NCBI GenBank assembly: GCA_007753915.1
Contig: CP036352.1
Location: 2,604,001 to 2,668,000 of the forward strand
DNA: 64,000 nt
Source of the DNA: Phycisphaerae bacterium RAS2
Lineage (GTDB): Bacteria > Planctomycetota > Phycisphaerae > UBA1845 > UTPLA1
Direction: 5' to 3'
The position numbers were made by a program, and so were the translations under genes. A model generated the notes under the pieces. It was not told where the DNA came from. It did not search any database and saw only the letters and a list, made by a program, of their open reading frames with translations. The stretch's first letter is position 1; each line of letters begins with the position of its first letter. This document shows positions 54,825 to 63,939 of this stretch, in pieces.

Positions 54825-55397
54825 ATGCCGATTGAAATCCACTGCACGCACTGCAATCACCTCATCAAAGCGCCCGATGAAGCCGCCGGAAAGATGGGCA
54901 AGTGTCCGCATTGCCAGGGCGTCAATTACATCCCGCGGCCCGTCGCAGAAGAAGACGAACTCGACCTCGCCCCGATCGACGAAGCCGAAGAACAGCATCG
55001 CAAGCAGGCGGCCCTGGAAGACGCAGCTTACCAGCGACGCCTTCTGCATGAACGAAACATTCCCGGAGAAGCCGGCGGCAAACCTGCGGCCCGCGCAGGC
55101 GGTACCGCCTCACCCGGCGCCCGGCGGTCCTCCGCCGCGGAGGCGGGAACCTCCGCGTCCCGCAGTGCGGTCACGTCCAAGGAAGTCGCCCTGCTCATCG
55201 TTCGCTTCGTCGACGCCATGAGCGCCGGCAAGCTCGAACAGGCCGATGAGTACGCGACCCAGCTTGCGAAGAACAAGAACGCCGCCATGGTGGCCCTCGA
55301 TGAAATCGCCCGTGACGATTCCAACGCCTACGGCCTGCCTGTTCTTCCCCGCCCCGTGCTGATCGGATTTCTCAAGCAGCTTCGATCGCGGCTTTGA
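54825..55397 (+). CDS. Zinc-ribbon protein of unknown function
   Basis: The 190-residue protein has an N-terminal zinc ribbon (CTHC at 7-10, CPHC at 27-30), a charged linker rich in Ala/Ser, and a C-terminal helical domain (about 115-190). It starts 16 nt after der and is likely co-transcribed. No family name can be given; zinc-ribbon/helix proteins of this kind are frequent in planctomycetes. Confidence 0.7.
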   Translation: MPIEIHCTHCNHLIKAPDEAAGKMGKCPHCQGVNYIPRPVAEEDELDLAPIDEAEEQHRKQAALEDAAYQRRLLHERNIPGEAGGKPAARAGGTASPGARRSSAAEAGTSASRSAVTSKEVALLIVRFVDAMSAGKLEQADEYATQLAKNKNAAMVALDEIARDDSNAYGLPVLPRPVLIGFLKQLRSRL

Positions 55398-55592
55398 GAG
55401 CATTCTCAATTGCAATCAGGCGCTTGCGGCCGGGAAACCTCGCATTAACACACAGCGCCACAAGGGGTTCGACGAGATTTCAATCCCTCTGACCATTGAA
55501 TTCTCACTGCCTTTCTGTAACAATTAGGTAAGTGGGTGGTTCGAGACTCTTACTCCCCGTCCAAGGTTCGAAGGCACTCGAGGGTGATTAGA

Positions 55593-56921
55593 ATGCGATC
55601 CAAGATCGGAGTTCCGTTCGGAAGCGTCGTCGTGGTCCTGTTGGCGATGAGCGTTCATGCGGCTCGCGCACAGGAAGTCGTCGTCCGCAATGACAGTTTC
55701 GACGCGCCGGGGAGCGTCAACGTGCAGGCCGGTTTCGTCGCCAACGAGCGCGCGGCCGCCTGGCTCACGTCGCCCTGCGGCGGCAACATCGTCGCCGTAC
55801 AAATCCTCTGGCGATCGCTCTCCGGCACGACCGGCCAGAGCCTTGAAGAGAGTATCACCATCCACGCCAACGGCACCTTTCCGACACCCGGCCCCATTTT
55901 GCTGACGCTCGAAGGCCCAGTCATGACTGACAATGTCATCAACGAGTTCCGCTACATAGACGAACAGCAGACCATTCCGATCAGCATCCCGGTCACAAAT
56001 GGCCAGCGGTTTGTCGTGAGCTTTCAGTTCGCGAACAGCCCCAGCCCGACCAACGGCCCCAGCGTCTGCACCGATGTCGGCTCGGGATGTCAGCCGCAGA
56101 AGAACGGACTCTTTGCGATCCCGCCGAGCACTTGGTTTAATTCCTGCTTCCTCGGCGTTACTGGCGACTTCGTCATCCGCGCCGTTGTCGACTGCACCGA
56201 CACGCCCGGCGCGTGCTGCATCCCGAACGGGAATTGCGTCCCCGCCCTGACTCTGACTCAATGCCAACAGCAAGGCGGTTTGTGGAAAGGGCCGAACAGC
56301 ACCTGCACGGCCGGTGCCTGCAACCAGGCCTGCTGCTTCCAGCCGTCGGGCTGCGTGGATTTGTCACTCGCCAACTGCAACGGTGCCGGCGGCTTCCCGC
56401 AGGGCCTTGGATCCAACTGTGAGACCACAATCTGTTTTCCGGATGGTGCCTGCTGCCGGCCCGATGGCGTCTGCGTCGACGGTACGTCGCCCACCGAATG
56501 CGAGAATCTCGGAGGCTTCTGGCAGGGCAACAACTCCCTTTGCCAGAATCTGTCCTGTCCGCAGCCGACTGCGGCCTGCTGTTTGTCGAACAACTTCTGT
56601 CTGGTCATCACCCAGGCGGAATGCAGTCAGATTCCCAATGCTACCTGGAAGGGCTATCCGACCGATTGCTCGGACGGCAGCGGCGACGGGGTTGCCGACG
56701 CCTGCCAGAATCTCTGCGCCGGCATTCTCAAGGGCGATATGGACTTTGACACGCTCCGCAATGGCGGCGACATCAGCGGATATGTCGAAGAATGGCTGAA
56801 TCCCAGCGCGCCGGGTTCGCCCACCGCCTGCGCCGCCGACTTCGACGGAAACAACACGCTCTCGGCTGGCGATCTGACGGCCTTTGTCAATTGCCTGCTC
56901 ACGGGAAGTTGCGTCAACTGA
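55593..56921 (+). CDS. Secreted protein with four Cys-rich ACC repeats and dockerin-like end
   Basis: GAGGGTGA lies 6 nt before the ATG. The 442-residue product has a signal peptide (cut near ARA-QE), a beta-sandwich-like domain (about 25-195) and four repeats of about 40 residues, each with an ACC start, a G-x-C-V core, a later Cys and a WxG-type end (for example GACCIPNGNCV and GACCRPDGVCV). Two dockerin-type EF-hand segments close the chain (GDMDFDTLRNGGDISGYVEEW; DFDGNNTLSAGDLTAF). It is probably exported. Function unknown. Confidence 0.82.
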   Translation: MRSKIGVPFGSVVVVLLAMSVHAARAQEVVVRNDSFDAPGSVNVQAGFVANERAAAWLTSPCGGNIVAVQILWRSLSGTTGQSLEESITIHANGTFPTPGPILLTLEGPVMTDNVINEFRYIDEQQTIPISIPVTNGQRFVVSFQFANSPSPTNGPSVCTDVGSGCQPQKNGLFAIPPSTWFNSCFLGVTGDFVIRAVVDCTDTPGACCIPNGNCVPALTLTQCQQQGGLWKGPNSTCTAGACNQACCFQPSGCVDLSLANCNGAGGFPQGLGSNCETTICFPDGACCRPDGVCVDGTSPTECENLGGFWQGNNSLCQNLSCPQPTAACCLSNNFCLVITQAECSQIPNATWKGYPTDCSDGSGDGVADACQNLCAGILKGDMDFDTLRNGGDISGYVEEWLNPSAPGSPTACAADFDGNNTLSAGDLTAFVNCLLTGSCVN

Positions 56922-57270
56922 GATCGGCTCGGCCTGCGGCGTCGCGCTCGGCTTCCAAAATCGCAAGGTGCCGCACCAGCAGCGTCATCTCGCGCCCGAG
57001 GTGTCGTAGCCGCAAATAGACCATCCAGAAACCGATCATCATCACCACAACGGCGCAGTAGAACACGAGGTCCGCGCCGCGGCCGATCCCCAGGCGCTGC
57101 GCCACCCATCCGGTCGACGCCGGCCAGGCCGTCGCGACGCCGGCCAGCACGCACAGCGCCGCCCAGAGGAGGCTCGCGCGCTTCGTCGTCCAGCCTCGCA
57201 GGACGCAGACGATGTTCAATGCGAGCAAGCCCGCCAGGACCGCCAGCACGACCAGTTGAAAGTAATTCAT
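56914..57270 (-). CDS. DUF2304 membrane protein
   Basis: The ATG at 57270 overlaps the upstream glycosyltransferase stop by 4 nt. The 118-residue protein has three membrane helices and a C-terminal charged helix (LRHLGREMTLLVRHLAILEAE), the layout of DUF2304 proteins, which usually accompany dolichol-phosphate-mannose-synthase-like GT2 enzymes. It may hold that enzyme at the membrane. Confidence 0.85.
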   Translation of the reverse strand: MNYFQLVVLAVLAGLLALNIVCVLRGWTTKRASLLWAALCVLAGVATAWPASTGWVAQRLGIGRGADLVFYCAVVVMMIGFWMVYLRLRHLGREMTLLVRHLAILEAERDAAGRADLS

Positions 57271-57995
57271 CGGATCACCCTTCCAAGCAAATACTGCATC
57301 ACGATTCGCAGCGCCCCGCGCGACGACTGCCCCTTGGCCAGCGAGTAATCGGTGTAGCGGATTCTCACCGGCACTTCTCGGAACGGCATGCCGCTCGACA
57401 CGACCTGATCCAGCAACTCGCTGGCGTGCGCCATGCCGTCGAGCGTGATGTGAATCCGTTCGACCGCGCGGCGCGAGAACGCGCGAAACCCGTTGTGCGT
57501 GTCGGTCAGCCGCTTGCCGCTCGCCAGCCACGTAAACAAAACGCCGAGGCGCAGCATCCATCGCCGCGTCAGCGGCACATTCTCCGCCTCGCCGAGAAAC
57601 CGCGACCCCAGCGTGATTTCGCAATCACCCGCGGCGATCGGTCCGACCATCGCCGGGATGTCCTCCGCCTGGTGCTGGCCGTCGGCGTCGAACGTGACGA
57701 TGTATTCCGCGCCGCGGCGCAGGGCATAGTCGATTCCCGTTTGGAGGGCCGCGCCCTGGCCCCGGTTGACGGCGTGTCGAAGAACGTGGGGCGTCACACG
57801 GCTGGCCGTTTGAAACGTCGCATCCCGGGACCCATCATCAACCACGACGACGTGATGGACCACGTTCAGCACGCCGCGCGCGACGCGCTCGATCGCGGAT
57901 GCCTCGTTGTACGCCGCGATGACGACGTACGTCTGCCTCCGAACGGCTTCGGGCAACTCGGCGGATCGGGCGGATGGTTGCGTCGACGTGGTCAT
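57267..57995 (-). CDS. Polyprenol-phosphate glycosyltransferase-like GT2 (DPM1-like)
   Basis: The 242-residue GT2 has YVVIAAYNEASAI, DDGSRDAT and the metal motif FDADGQHQAED (family-typical of dolichol-phosphate mannosyltransferases). No C-terminal membrane helices are present, so the coupled DUF2304 gene could supply them. It probably makes a lipid-linked sugar for membrane glycosyltransferases, perhaps the neighbouring TPR/DUF1736 proteins. Confidence 0.9.
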   Translation of the reverse strand: MTTSTQPSARSAELPEAVRRQTYVVIAAYNEASAIERVARGVLNVVHHVVVVDDGSRDATFQTASRVTPHVLRHAVNRGQGAALQTGIDYALRRGAEYIVTFDADGQHQAEDIPAMVGPIAAGDCEITLGSRFLGEAENVPLTRRWMLRLGVLFTWLASGKRLTDTHNGFRAFSRRAVERIHITLDGMAHASELLDQVVSSGMPFREVPVRIRYTDYSLAKGQSSRGALRIVMQYLLGRVIR

Positions 57996-58149
57996 GGTCG
58001 GATCACGAATGGCTCGCCTCCCCGGCGGGTCGGCCTGCCTCGAATTCTATCGACCATTCTATCACGTTCCGTTTGCGCAATCGGCCGATGCCGGACGTGA
58101 GTGCGCCGGGGTGCCTCGACCCGTTTCCTGCTGTATCGTACGCGGCGCC

Positions 58150-60126
58150 ATGACGCGTCGCACCCGTCGAAACTCGCCCCACACACATTCGAACCCACGG
58201 ACAGACCGCGCCGCGACAACTAACACAGAACAGGCGGCGCACGATTCCCTGCCGGGCCGCATCTCAACACCCGTCGCGTACTTTCTACTGGGCTTCGCCG
58301 CCCTCATTGCCTACCTGCCGAGCTTTCGCGCCGCGTTTCTCTTTGACGACGCCGCGGAGATCACGCAAAACGACACGATTACTTCGCTGAAGCCCCTCTC
58401 GCGCTTCTTCGACAACAACACGCGGCCGGCAGCCTCCCTTTCGTTCGCTTTGAACTACGCCGTCGGCGGCTTCGACCCGATCGGCTACCACGTTGTCAAT
58501 TTCTTCATACACCTTCTGGCGGGCCTGACGCTCTTCGCCATCCTGCGCCGCGTGCTGCGGATGATTGACCCCGACAATCCAGCGAACCCTGCTCCGCCAC
58601 CCGCAAGCGATTCCGTCCTCGCATTCGTCATCGCCCTTTTGTGGATCGTCCATCCGCTTCAGACGCAGGCGGTCACGTACATCGTGCAGCGGACCGAGTC
58701 GCTCGCGGCCTGGTTCTGCCTGATCGCGTTCTATTCATTCCTGCGCGCCTCCACCGCACGCGACGAATCCACACCCGTGCCAACAAGTCGCTTCGCGTGG
58801 GCCTTCGTCGCCGCCGGCGCGTGCGCCCTGGGCATGGCCACCAAGCAGACCGCGCTCGTCATGCCGATCATCCTGTTCCTCTTCGATTGGATCGTGTTGA
58901 ATCATCGGCGGGGGTTTCACCTCGCTCGTCGCTGGCCGTTGCACCTTCTGATCGCCGCGACGTGGATTGTCCCTCTCGTGAATGGCACGATCGGCGCGGC
59001 CGTTGGGTCCGACCCGCACGCGGCGACGGGCTTTGCCTTCAAGGGCATTTCACCGTTTGACTATCTCAAGACACAGGCCGGCGTGATTCTCCACTACCTG
59101 CGACTGACCATCTGGCCCCACCCGCTCTGCCTCGACTACGCCTGGCCGATCGCGCGCACGCCGATGCAATTCGTGCCGCAGGGGTTGGTCATCCTCGCGC
59201 TGCTGGGCACGGCCGCCGCCTTGTCCGTGCGCCGCAATCTTCTCGGTTTTGCCCTGGTCGCGTTCTTTGTCTTGCTGGCGCCGACCTCCAGCTTCATCCC
59301 GATCAAGGACGTTATCTTCGAGCATCGCATGTATCTGCCACTTGCGCCGATCATCGCCATCCTGGTCGTCGGCGCCGACTGGGTCACACGCCATCGGTGG
59401 CGGCGCGCCCGCATGCCGATTGCAATCCTTGCCGCCGCGTCCCTGATGACTCTGACCTTCCTCCGCAATCGTGACTACCGCGACCCTGTCACCATGTGGA
59501 CAGACGTCGCCAGTAAGCAGCCGGCAAACGCCCGCGCGTTCAACAACCTCGGAAATGCGTTGAGCCTTGCCGGTCGAAACGACGACGCCCGCCGCGCTTT
59601 CGATGCCGCGCTCCGCCTCGATCCAAACCATGCCGACGCTGCCTACAACCTCGGCCGCCTGCTGCACGACGCCGGTCGCATTCCCGACGCGATCGCGCTC
59701 TACCGCCGCGCCCAGAGCGCCGCGCCCCACGAAATCGAATCCTCCATTCAGCTTGGAAACGCCCTGACGGACCAGAACGATCTCGCCGGCGCGGCCGCTG
59801 AATTCGAACGAGCCATCGCCGCGGTCATTCGGCGCACGCCGCGCCTGCTCGTTGCACGCGCGCACTTCAACCTTGCAAACACCCGCGCCCGCCAGAATCG
59901 AATCGAAGACGCGGCAACCCATTACGCCGCCGCCCTCGATGCCAAGCCCGATTACGCCCCAGCCCACCGCGGCCTCGGATGGGTCGCCGAGCAACAGGGC
60001 CGGATCGACGACGCCATCGGCCACTACCAGGCCGCGCTCGCAATCGACCCGGCCGACACGCAAGCCCGGACCTCGCTCGATTCGCTCACCACACGACCCG
60101 CTGCCGGCCGATCGCCGCTGCCCTGA
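58150..60126 (+). CDS. DUF1736/TMTC-like membrane protein with C-terminal TPR repeats
   Basis: The ATG at 58150 gives 658 residues; the longer upstream frame overlaps the divergent gene. It has the same plan as the protein at 51281-53383: a loop with FDDAAEITQND after the first helix, about ten helices, and TPR units (about 465-640). The Asp pair at the start of the first periplasmic loop fits a GT-C catalytic site. Together with the GT2/DUF2304 pair next door it could form a surface O-glycosylation module. Confidence 0.83.
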   Translation: MTRRTRRNSPHTHSNPRTDRAATTNTEQAAHDSLPGRISTPVAYFLLGFAALIAYLPSFRAAFLFDDAAEITQNDTITSLKPLSRFFDNNTRPAASLSFALNYAVGGFDPIGYHVVNFFIHLLAGLTLFAILRRVLRMIDPDNPANPAPPPASDSVLAFVIALLWIVHPLQTQAVTYIVQRTESLAAWFCLIAFYSFLRASTARDESTPVPTSRFAWAFVAAGACALGMATKQTALVMPIILFLFDWIVLNHRRGFHLARRWPLHLLIAATWIVPLVNGTIGAAVGSDPHAATGFAFKGISPFDYLKTQAGVILHYLRLTIWPHPLCLDYAWPIARTPMQFVPQGLVILALLGTAAALSVRRNLLGFALVAFFVLLAPTSSFIPIKDVIFEHRMYLPLAPIIAILVVGADWVTRHRWRRARMPIAILAAASLMTLTFLRNRDYRDPVTMWTDVASKQPANARAFNNLGNALSLAGRNDDARRAFDAALRLDPNHADAAYNLGRLLHDAGRIPDAIALYRRAQSAAPHEIESSIQLGNALTDQNDLAGAAAEFERAIAAVIRRTPRLLVARAHFNLANTRARQNRIEDAATHYAAALDAKPDYAPAHRGLGWVAEQQGRIDDAIGHYQAALAIDPADTQARTSLDSLTTRPAAGRSPLP

Positions 60127-60189
60127 TCGCACGATCATCCCGCCGCGGCGATTCCACACCCACGCGCGGTTTCCTTATACTCCGCCCCC

Positions 60190-61719
60190 ATGACCAGCTC
60201 CCATGCCCTGACGCTCGACGGCTCGCCGATTCCCTTTAATTCGCTCGATGCCGCCCTGGGCCAACCGCTCCATGTGACGCTCGCCGCGAAGGCAACCGCG
60301 GCGCTCTCCGCCTCGCGCGATCAAATAGACAAGCTCATTGCATCCGGCGCGACGATCTACGGCGTCAACACCGGCTTCGGCAAACTCTGCAACATCCGCA
60401 TCCCGCACGACCAGCTCGCCGCGCTTCAGGAAAACCTGCTTATCTCGCACGCCGTCGGCGTCGGCCCACCCATGCCCGACGACATCGTTCGCCTCATGCT
60501 GCTTTTCAAGATCAACGCCCTGATCCGCGGCGCCAGCGGCGTGCAGCCCGCCTGCGTTGAATGCCTCGTCAACATGCTCAATGCCGACTTGCTGCCTGTC
60601 GTGCCCACGCGCGGTTCACTCGGCGCATCGGGCGACCTCGCTCCCCTCGCGCACCTCGTTCTGCCGCTCATCGGCCGGGGGCAGATTCGCTCGAATGGGC
60701 ACGTCCTCCCCGCGGATCAGGCCTTCGCCGCGCACGGCATCGCCCCCGTCAAACTCGCCGCCAAGGACGGCCTCGCCCTGATTAACGGCACGCAGTTCAT
60801 GCTTGCCTACGCGGCGGCCATTGCGATTCGCGCGGCGCGACTCGCCAGGACGGCGGACATCGTCGCCAGCATGTCGCTCGAAGCCCTTCGCGGCAGCGCT
60901 CGCCCGTTTGATGACCGGCTCATGCAGCTTCGACCGCACCCCGGCGCGGCCGAGACGGCATCAAACATGCGAAAGCTGCTCGCTCGCAGCGAGATTCTCC
61001 CGTCTCATGCGAACTGCGACAAAGTGCAGGACCCGTACAGCCTGCGATGCATCCCACAGGTACACGGCGCCTGCCGCGACGCGCTGCGCCATGCGACGGA
61101 AGTCTTCGAGCGCGAGGCCGGCTCCGTCACGGACAACCCCGTTCTTGTCGACGGCGAGGTCATCTCCGGAGGGCTCTTTCACGGCGAGCCGCTTGCCATG
61201 ACCCTCGACTACCTCGCCATCGCCCTTTCGGAATGGGCCAACATCTCCGAGCGACGAACCTATCTCCTGCTCTCCGGCCATGACGGCCTGCCGCCGCTGC
61301 TGCTGAAGGACACCGGTATCAACAGCGGCCTGATGATCCCGCAATACACCGCCGCCGCGCTCGTGAATGAATGCAAGCTGCTGGCTGCTCCGGCCTCCAC
61401 CGACTCGATCCCGACGAGCCTCGGCCAGGAGGACCATGTCAGCATGGGCGCCAACAGCGCGCTGAAGTGCCGACAGTCCATCGAGAACGCCGAGACCGTG
61501 CTGGCCATTGAGCTGCTCACCGCCGCGCAGGCGCTGGATTTCCGCTCGCCGCTCAAACCCGGAATCGGCCCGCTCGCGGCGCACACCGCGGTGCGGCGCG
61601 TCATCCCCTTTGCGACGGCTGATCGGGCCTTTGGTGAGGACATTTGCAGCGCGACAGTCCTGGTGCAGGATCGAGCGCTGATCGGCGAAGTCGAAGCCGC
61701 CGCCGGCTCATTGGCTTGA
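60190..61719 (+). CDS. hutH: Histidine ammonia-lyase
   Basis: A 509-residue aromatic amino acid lyase with the MIO prosthetic group precursor Ala146-Ser147-Gly148 inside GSLGASGDLAPLAH and the IYGVNTGFGKL and NPVLVDGEV regions. It converts histidine to urocanate. hutU, hutI and other histidine-use genes are not in the window, so a tyrosine- or phenylalanine-specific relative cannot be excluded. Confidence 0.9.
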   Translation: MTSSHALTLDGSPIPFNSLDAALGQPLHVTLAAKATAALSASRDQIDKLIASGATIYGVNTGFGKLCNIRIPHDQLAALQENLLISHAVGVGPPMPDDIVRLMLLFKINALIRGASGVQPACVECLVNMLNADLLPVVPTRGSLGASGDLAPLAHLVLPLIGRGQIRSNGHVLPADQAFAAHGIAPVKLAAKDGLALINGTQFMLAYAAAIAIRAARLARTADIVASMSLEALRGSARPFDDRLMQLRPHPGAAETASNMRKLLARSEILPSHANCDKVQDPYSLRCIPQVHGACRDALRHATEVFEREAGSVTDNPVLVDGEVISGGLFHGEPLAMTLDYLAIALSEWANISERRTYLLLSGHDGLPPLLLKDTGINSGLMIPQYTAAALVNECKLLAAPASTDSIPTSLGQEDHVSMGANSALKCRQSIENAETVLAIELLTAAQALDFRSPLKPGIGPLAAHTAVRRVIPFATADRAFGEDICSATVLVQDRALIGEVEAAAGSLA

Positions 61720-61821
61720 TCTGGCATCCGCACCGAAATCGTGTTAGTCTATGCGGCTCGGTGAAGTCGCTGTACGCGAACTCAAATCCGCCGAACCGTC
61801 CGCGCCAAAGGAGTCCCGAAG

Positions 61822-62874
61822 ATGCCATCCAAAAAAGAACTGCTGACCACGCCGATTGAGCACATCGACATCACCAAGTTCGACTACGCCAAACTCGTCG
61901 GCTCGATGGAGCACATGGCCTACAGCAGCCGCGATCTGCATCGCGCCGCGACGATCTACAACATGATGCTCAACGACGCCGACTGCGGCATTATTCTGTG
62001 CATGGCCGGCTCGCTGGTCTCGGCGGGGTTGAAAAAAGTCTTCGCCGACATGGTGCGCAACCGCATGGTCGATTGCATCGTCAGCACCGGGGCGAATCTG
62101 ATCGATCAGGACTTCTTCGAAGGGCTGGGCTTCAAGCATTACCTCGCCCCGGATCGCTTCAAGTCGGGCATGGAAGACGACACGCTTCGCGACCTGCACA
62201 TCGACCGCATCTACGACACCTTCATCGACGAGGACGAGCTGCGCATCTGCGACGATGTCACCAAACAGATCTTCGACAGCCTCAAGCCGCGGGCCTATTC
62301 CTCGCGTGAAATGCTCCGCGAGTTCGGCCGCTACCTCGACAAGAACGGCAAGAACCGCGATTCCATCCTGCTCGCGGCGTTCGAGAACGACGTGCCGATT
62401 TTCGCTCCGGCGTTTTCCGACTGCTCGGCCGGTTTCGGGCTGGTCGCACACATCGCCGAGCGCGGCGGCAAGGACCACGTCATCTGGGACGGCGGGCGCG
62501 ACTTTTATGAACTCACTCAACTGAAAATCCAGTGCCCGCGCACCGGCATCTTCATGATCGGCGGCGGCGTGCCCAAGAACTTCACGCAGGACATCGTCGT
62601 CGCGGCGGAGATCCTCGGGCAGGATGTCGAAATGCACCGCTACGCGATTCAGGTCACGGTGGCCGACGTGCGCGACGGGGCGCTCTCCAGCAGCACGCTT
62701 AAGGAAGCGTCCAGTTGGGGCAAGGTGGACACCGCGTTCGAGCAGATGGTCTATAGCGAAGCGACGCTGGCGGTCCCGGCGATCGTCGGCTACGGCTACG
62801 GCCAAGGCGCGTGGAAGAAGCGCGAGGCCCGGCGCTGGCAGAAGTTCTTTGAAATGACGCCGCAACATGCCTGA
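61822..62874 (+). CDS. Deoxyhypusine synthase-like enzyme
   Basis: AAGGAG lies 9 nt before the ATG. The 350-residue protein is a DHS-fold enzyme with the NAD-site segments STGANLIDQD and GGGVPKNF, and the lysine that would carry the aminobutyl intermediate at K301 (SSWGKVD). Bacteria lack eIF5A, so the real reaction is probably transfer onto putrescine (homospermidine synthesis) or another amine. Its stop overlaps hldD by 8 nt. Confidence 0.85.
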   Translation: MPSKKELLTTPIEHIDITKFDYAKLVGSMEHMAYSSRDLHRAATIYNMMLNDADCGIILCMAGSLVSAGLKKVFADMVRNRMVDCIVSTGANLIDQDFFEGLGFKHYLAPDRFKSGMEDDTLRDLHIDRIYDTFIDEDELRICDDVTKQIFDSLKPRAYSSREMLREFGRYLDKNGKNRDSILLAAFENDVPIFAPAFSDCSAGFGLVAHIAERGGKDHVIWDGGRDFYELTQLKIQCPRTGIFMIGGGVPKNFTQDIVVAAEILGQDVEMHRYAIQVTVADVRDGALSSSTLKEASSWGKVDTAFEQMVYSEATLAVPAIVGYGYGQGAWKKREARRWQKFFEMTPQHA

Positions 62875-63853
62875 TTTGATCGTCGTCACCGGCGCCGCGG
62901 GTTTCATCGGCTCGAACCTCGCGCATCGTTTGGCGCGCGACGGGCACGATTTGATGCTCGTCGATCGTGAGGTTACGCCCGCCAAAGCGCCGAACCTTTC
63001 CGGGCTGCCTGATTCGCGCCTCCGCCCCGCCGGTGAAGTGCTGCGACACGATCAGTTTCTTGACGACCTCGAAGCCGGGCGACACGCCCCCGATGCCGTC
63101 TTCCATCTCGGCGCGTGCAGCCGTACGACCGAGACAAACTGGGAGTTTCTTCAGGAGATCAACATCCGCTACACACAGCGGCTCTGGACCTGGTGCGCCG
63201 CGAACAAGCGTCCACTTGTTTACGCATCCAGCGCCGCGACCTACGGCGACGGCACGATGGGCTTCAACGATCGCACGCTACCCAGCGAGTTGAAGCCGCT
63301 CAATCTCTATGGCAAAAGCAAGAACGACTTTGATCAGTGGGCGCTGGAGCAAGTGGCGGCAGGTCGTCCCGCGCCGTCGCGATGGGCCGGCGTCAAGTTC
63401 TTCAACGTCTACGGCCCGCGCGAAGGACACAAGGACCGCATGGCCAGCGTCGTCTGGCACGCACGGCGGCAGATTCTCGACACCGGCGAGGTGCGACTGT
63501 TCAAATCGAACGATCCCGCGATTCGTGACGGCGAGCAGCGACGCGACTTTGTCTTCGTCGGCGATTGCGTCGATCACCTGATCTGGCTCTGGAAGTCTCC
63601 CGCCCCGAGCGCGCTGTACAACTCCGGCACAGGCACACCGCGCACGTTCATCGACCTCGCAAACGCCGTCTTCGCCGCCCTCGGCCGCGAACCGCGCATC
63701 CGCTTCATCGACATGCCGCCCGATGTCGCCGGCCAATATCAGAACTTCACCCAGGCCGATATGACGCGCCTGCGCGAGACCGGCTTCAATCTGCCGCCAA
63801 CCGCGCTGGAAGCCGGGGTCGCGCGAACCCTCGCGCCCGCAGAACACTCGTAA
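62867..63853 (+). CDS. hldD: ADP-L-glycero-D-manno-heptose 6-epimerase
   Basis: A 328-residue extended SDR: GAAGFIG at 9-15, SSAATYG, the Y148-x3-K152 pair and the KFFNVYGPREGHKDRMASVV region typical of HldD. It epimerises ADP-heptose for lipopolysaccharide core synthesis, which supports a diderm with heptose-containing LPS. Its ATG overlaps the preceding gene by 8 nt. Confidence 0.93.
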   Translation: MPDLIVVTGAAGFIGSNLAHRLARDGHDLMLVDREVTPAKAPNLSGLPDSRLRPAGEVLRHDQFLDDLEAGRHAPDAVFHLGACSRTTETNWEFLQEINIRYTQRLWTWCAANKRPLVYASSAATYGDGTMGFNDRTLPSELKPLNLYGKSKNDFDQWALEQVAAGRPAPSRWAGVKFFNVYGPREGHKDRMASVVWHARRQILDTGEVRLFKSNDPAIRDGEQRRDFVFVGDCVDHLIWLWKSPAPSALYNSGTGTPRTFIDLANAVFAALGREPRIRFIDMPPDVAGQYQNFTQADMTRLRETGFNLPPTALEAGVARTLAPAEHS

Positions 63854-63939
63854 GACCTAAACGACCGTCGTGTTCATCGTACGAGGCACTTGGCTTAGAA
63901 AGCCATCGCTGCAGCCTCGACCACGCTACAATACCCATC

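Noticed and set aside
60176-60181. TATACT as -10 box for hutH
   Set aside because: It would leave a leader of only a few bases and has no matching -35, so I do not list it as a promoter.
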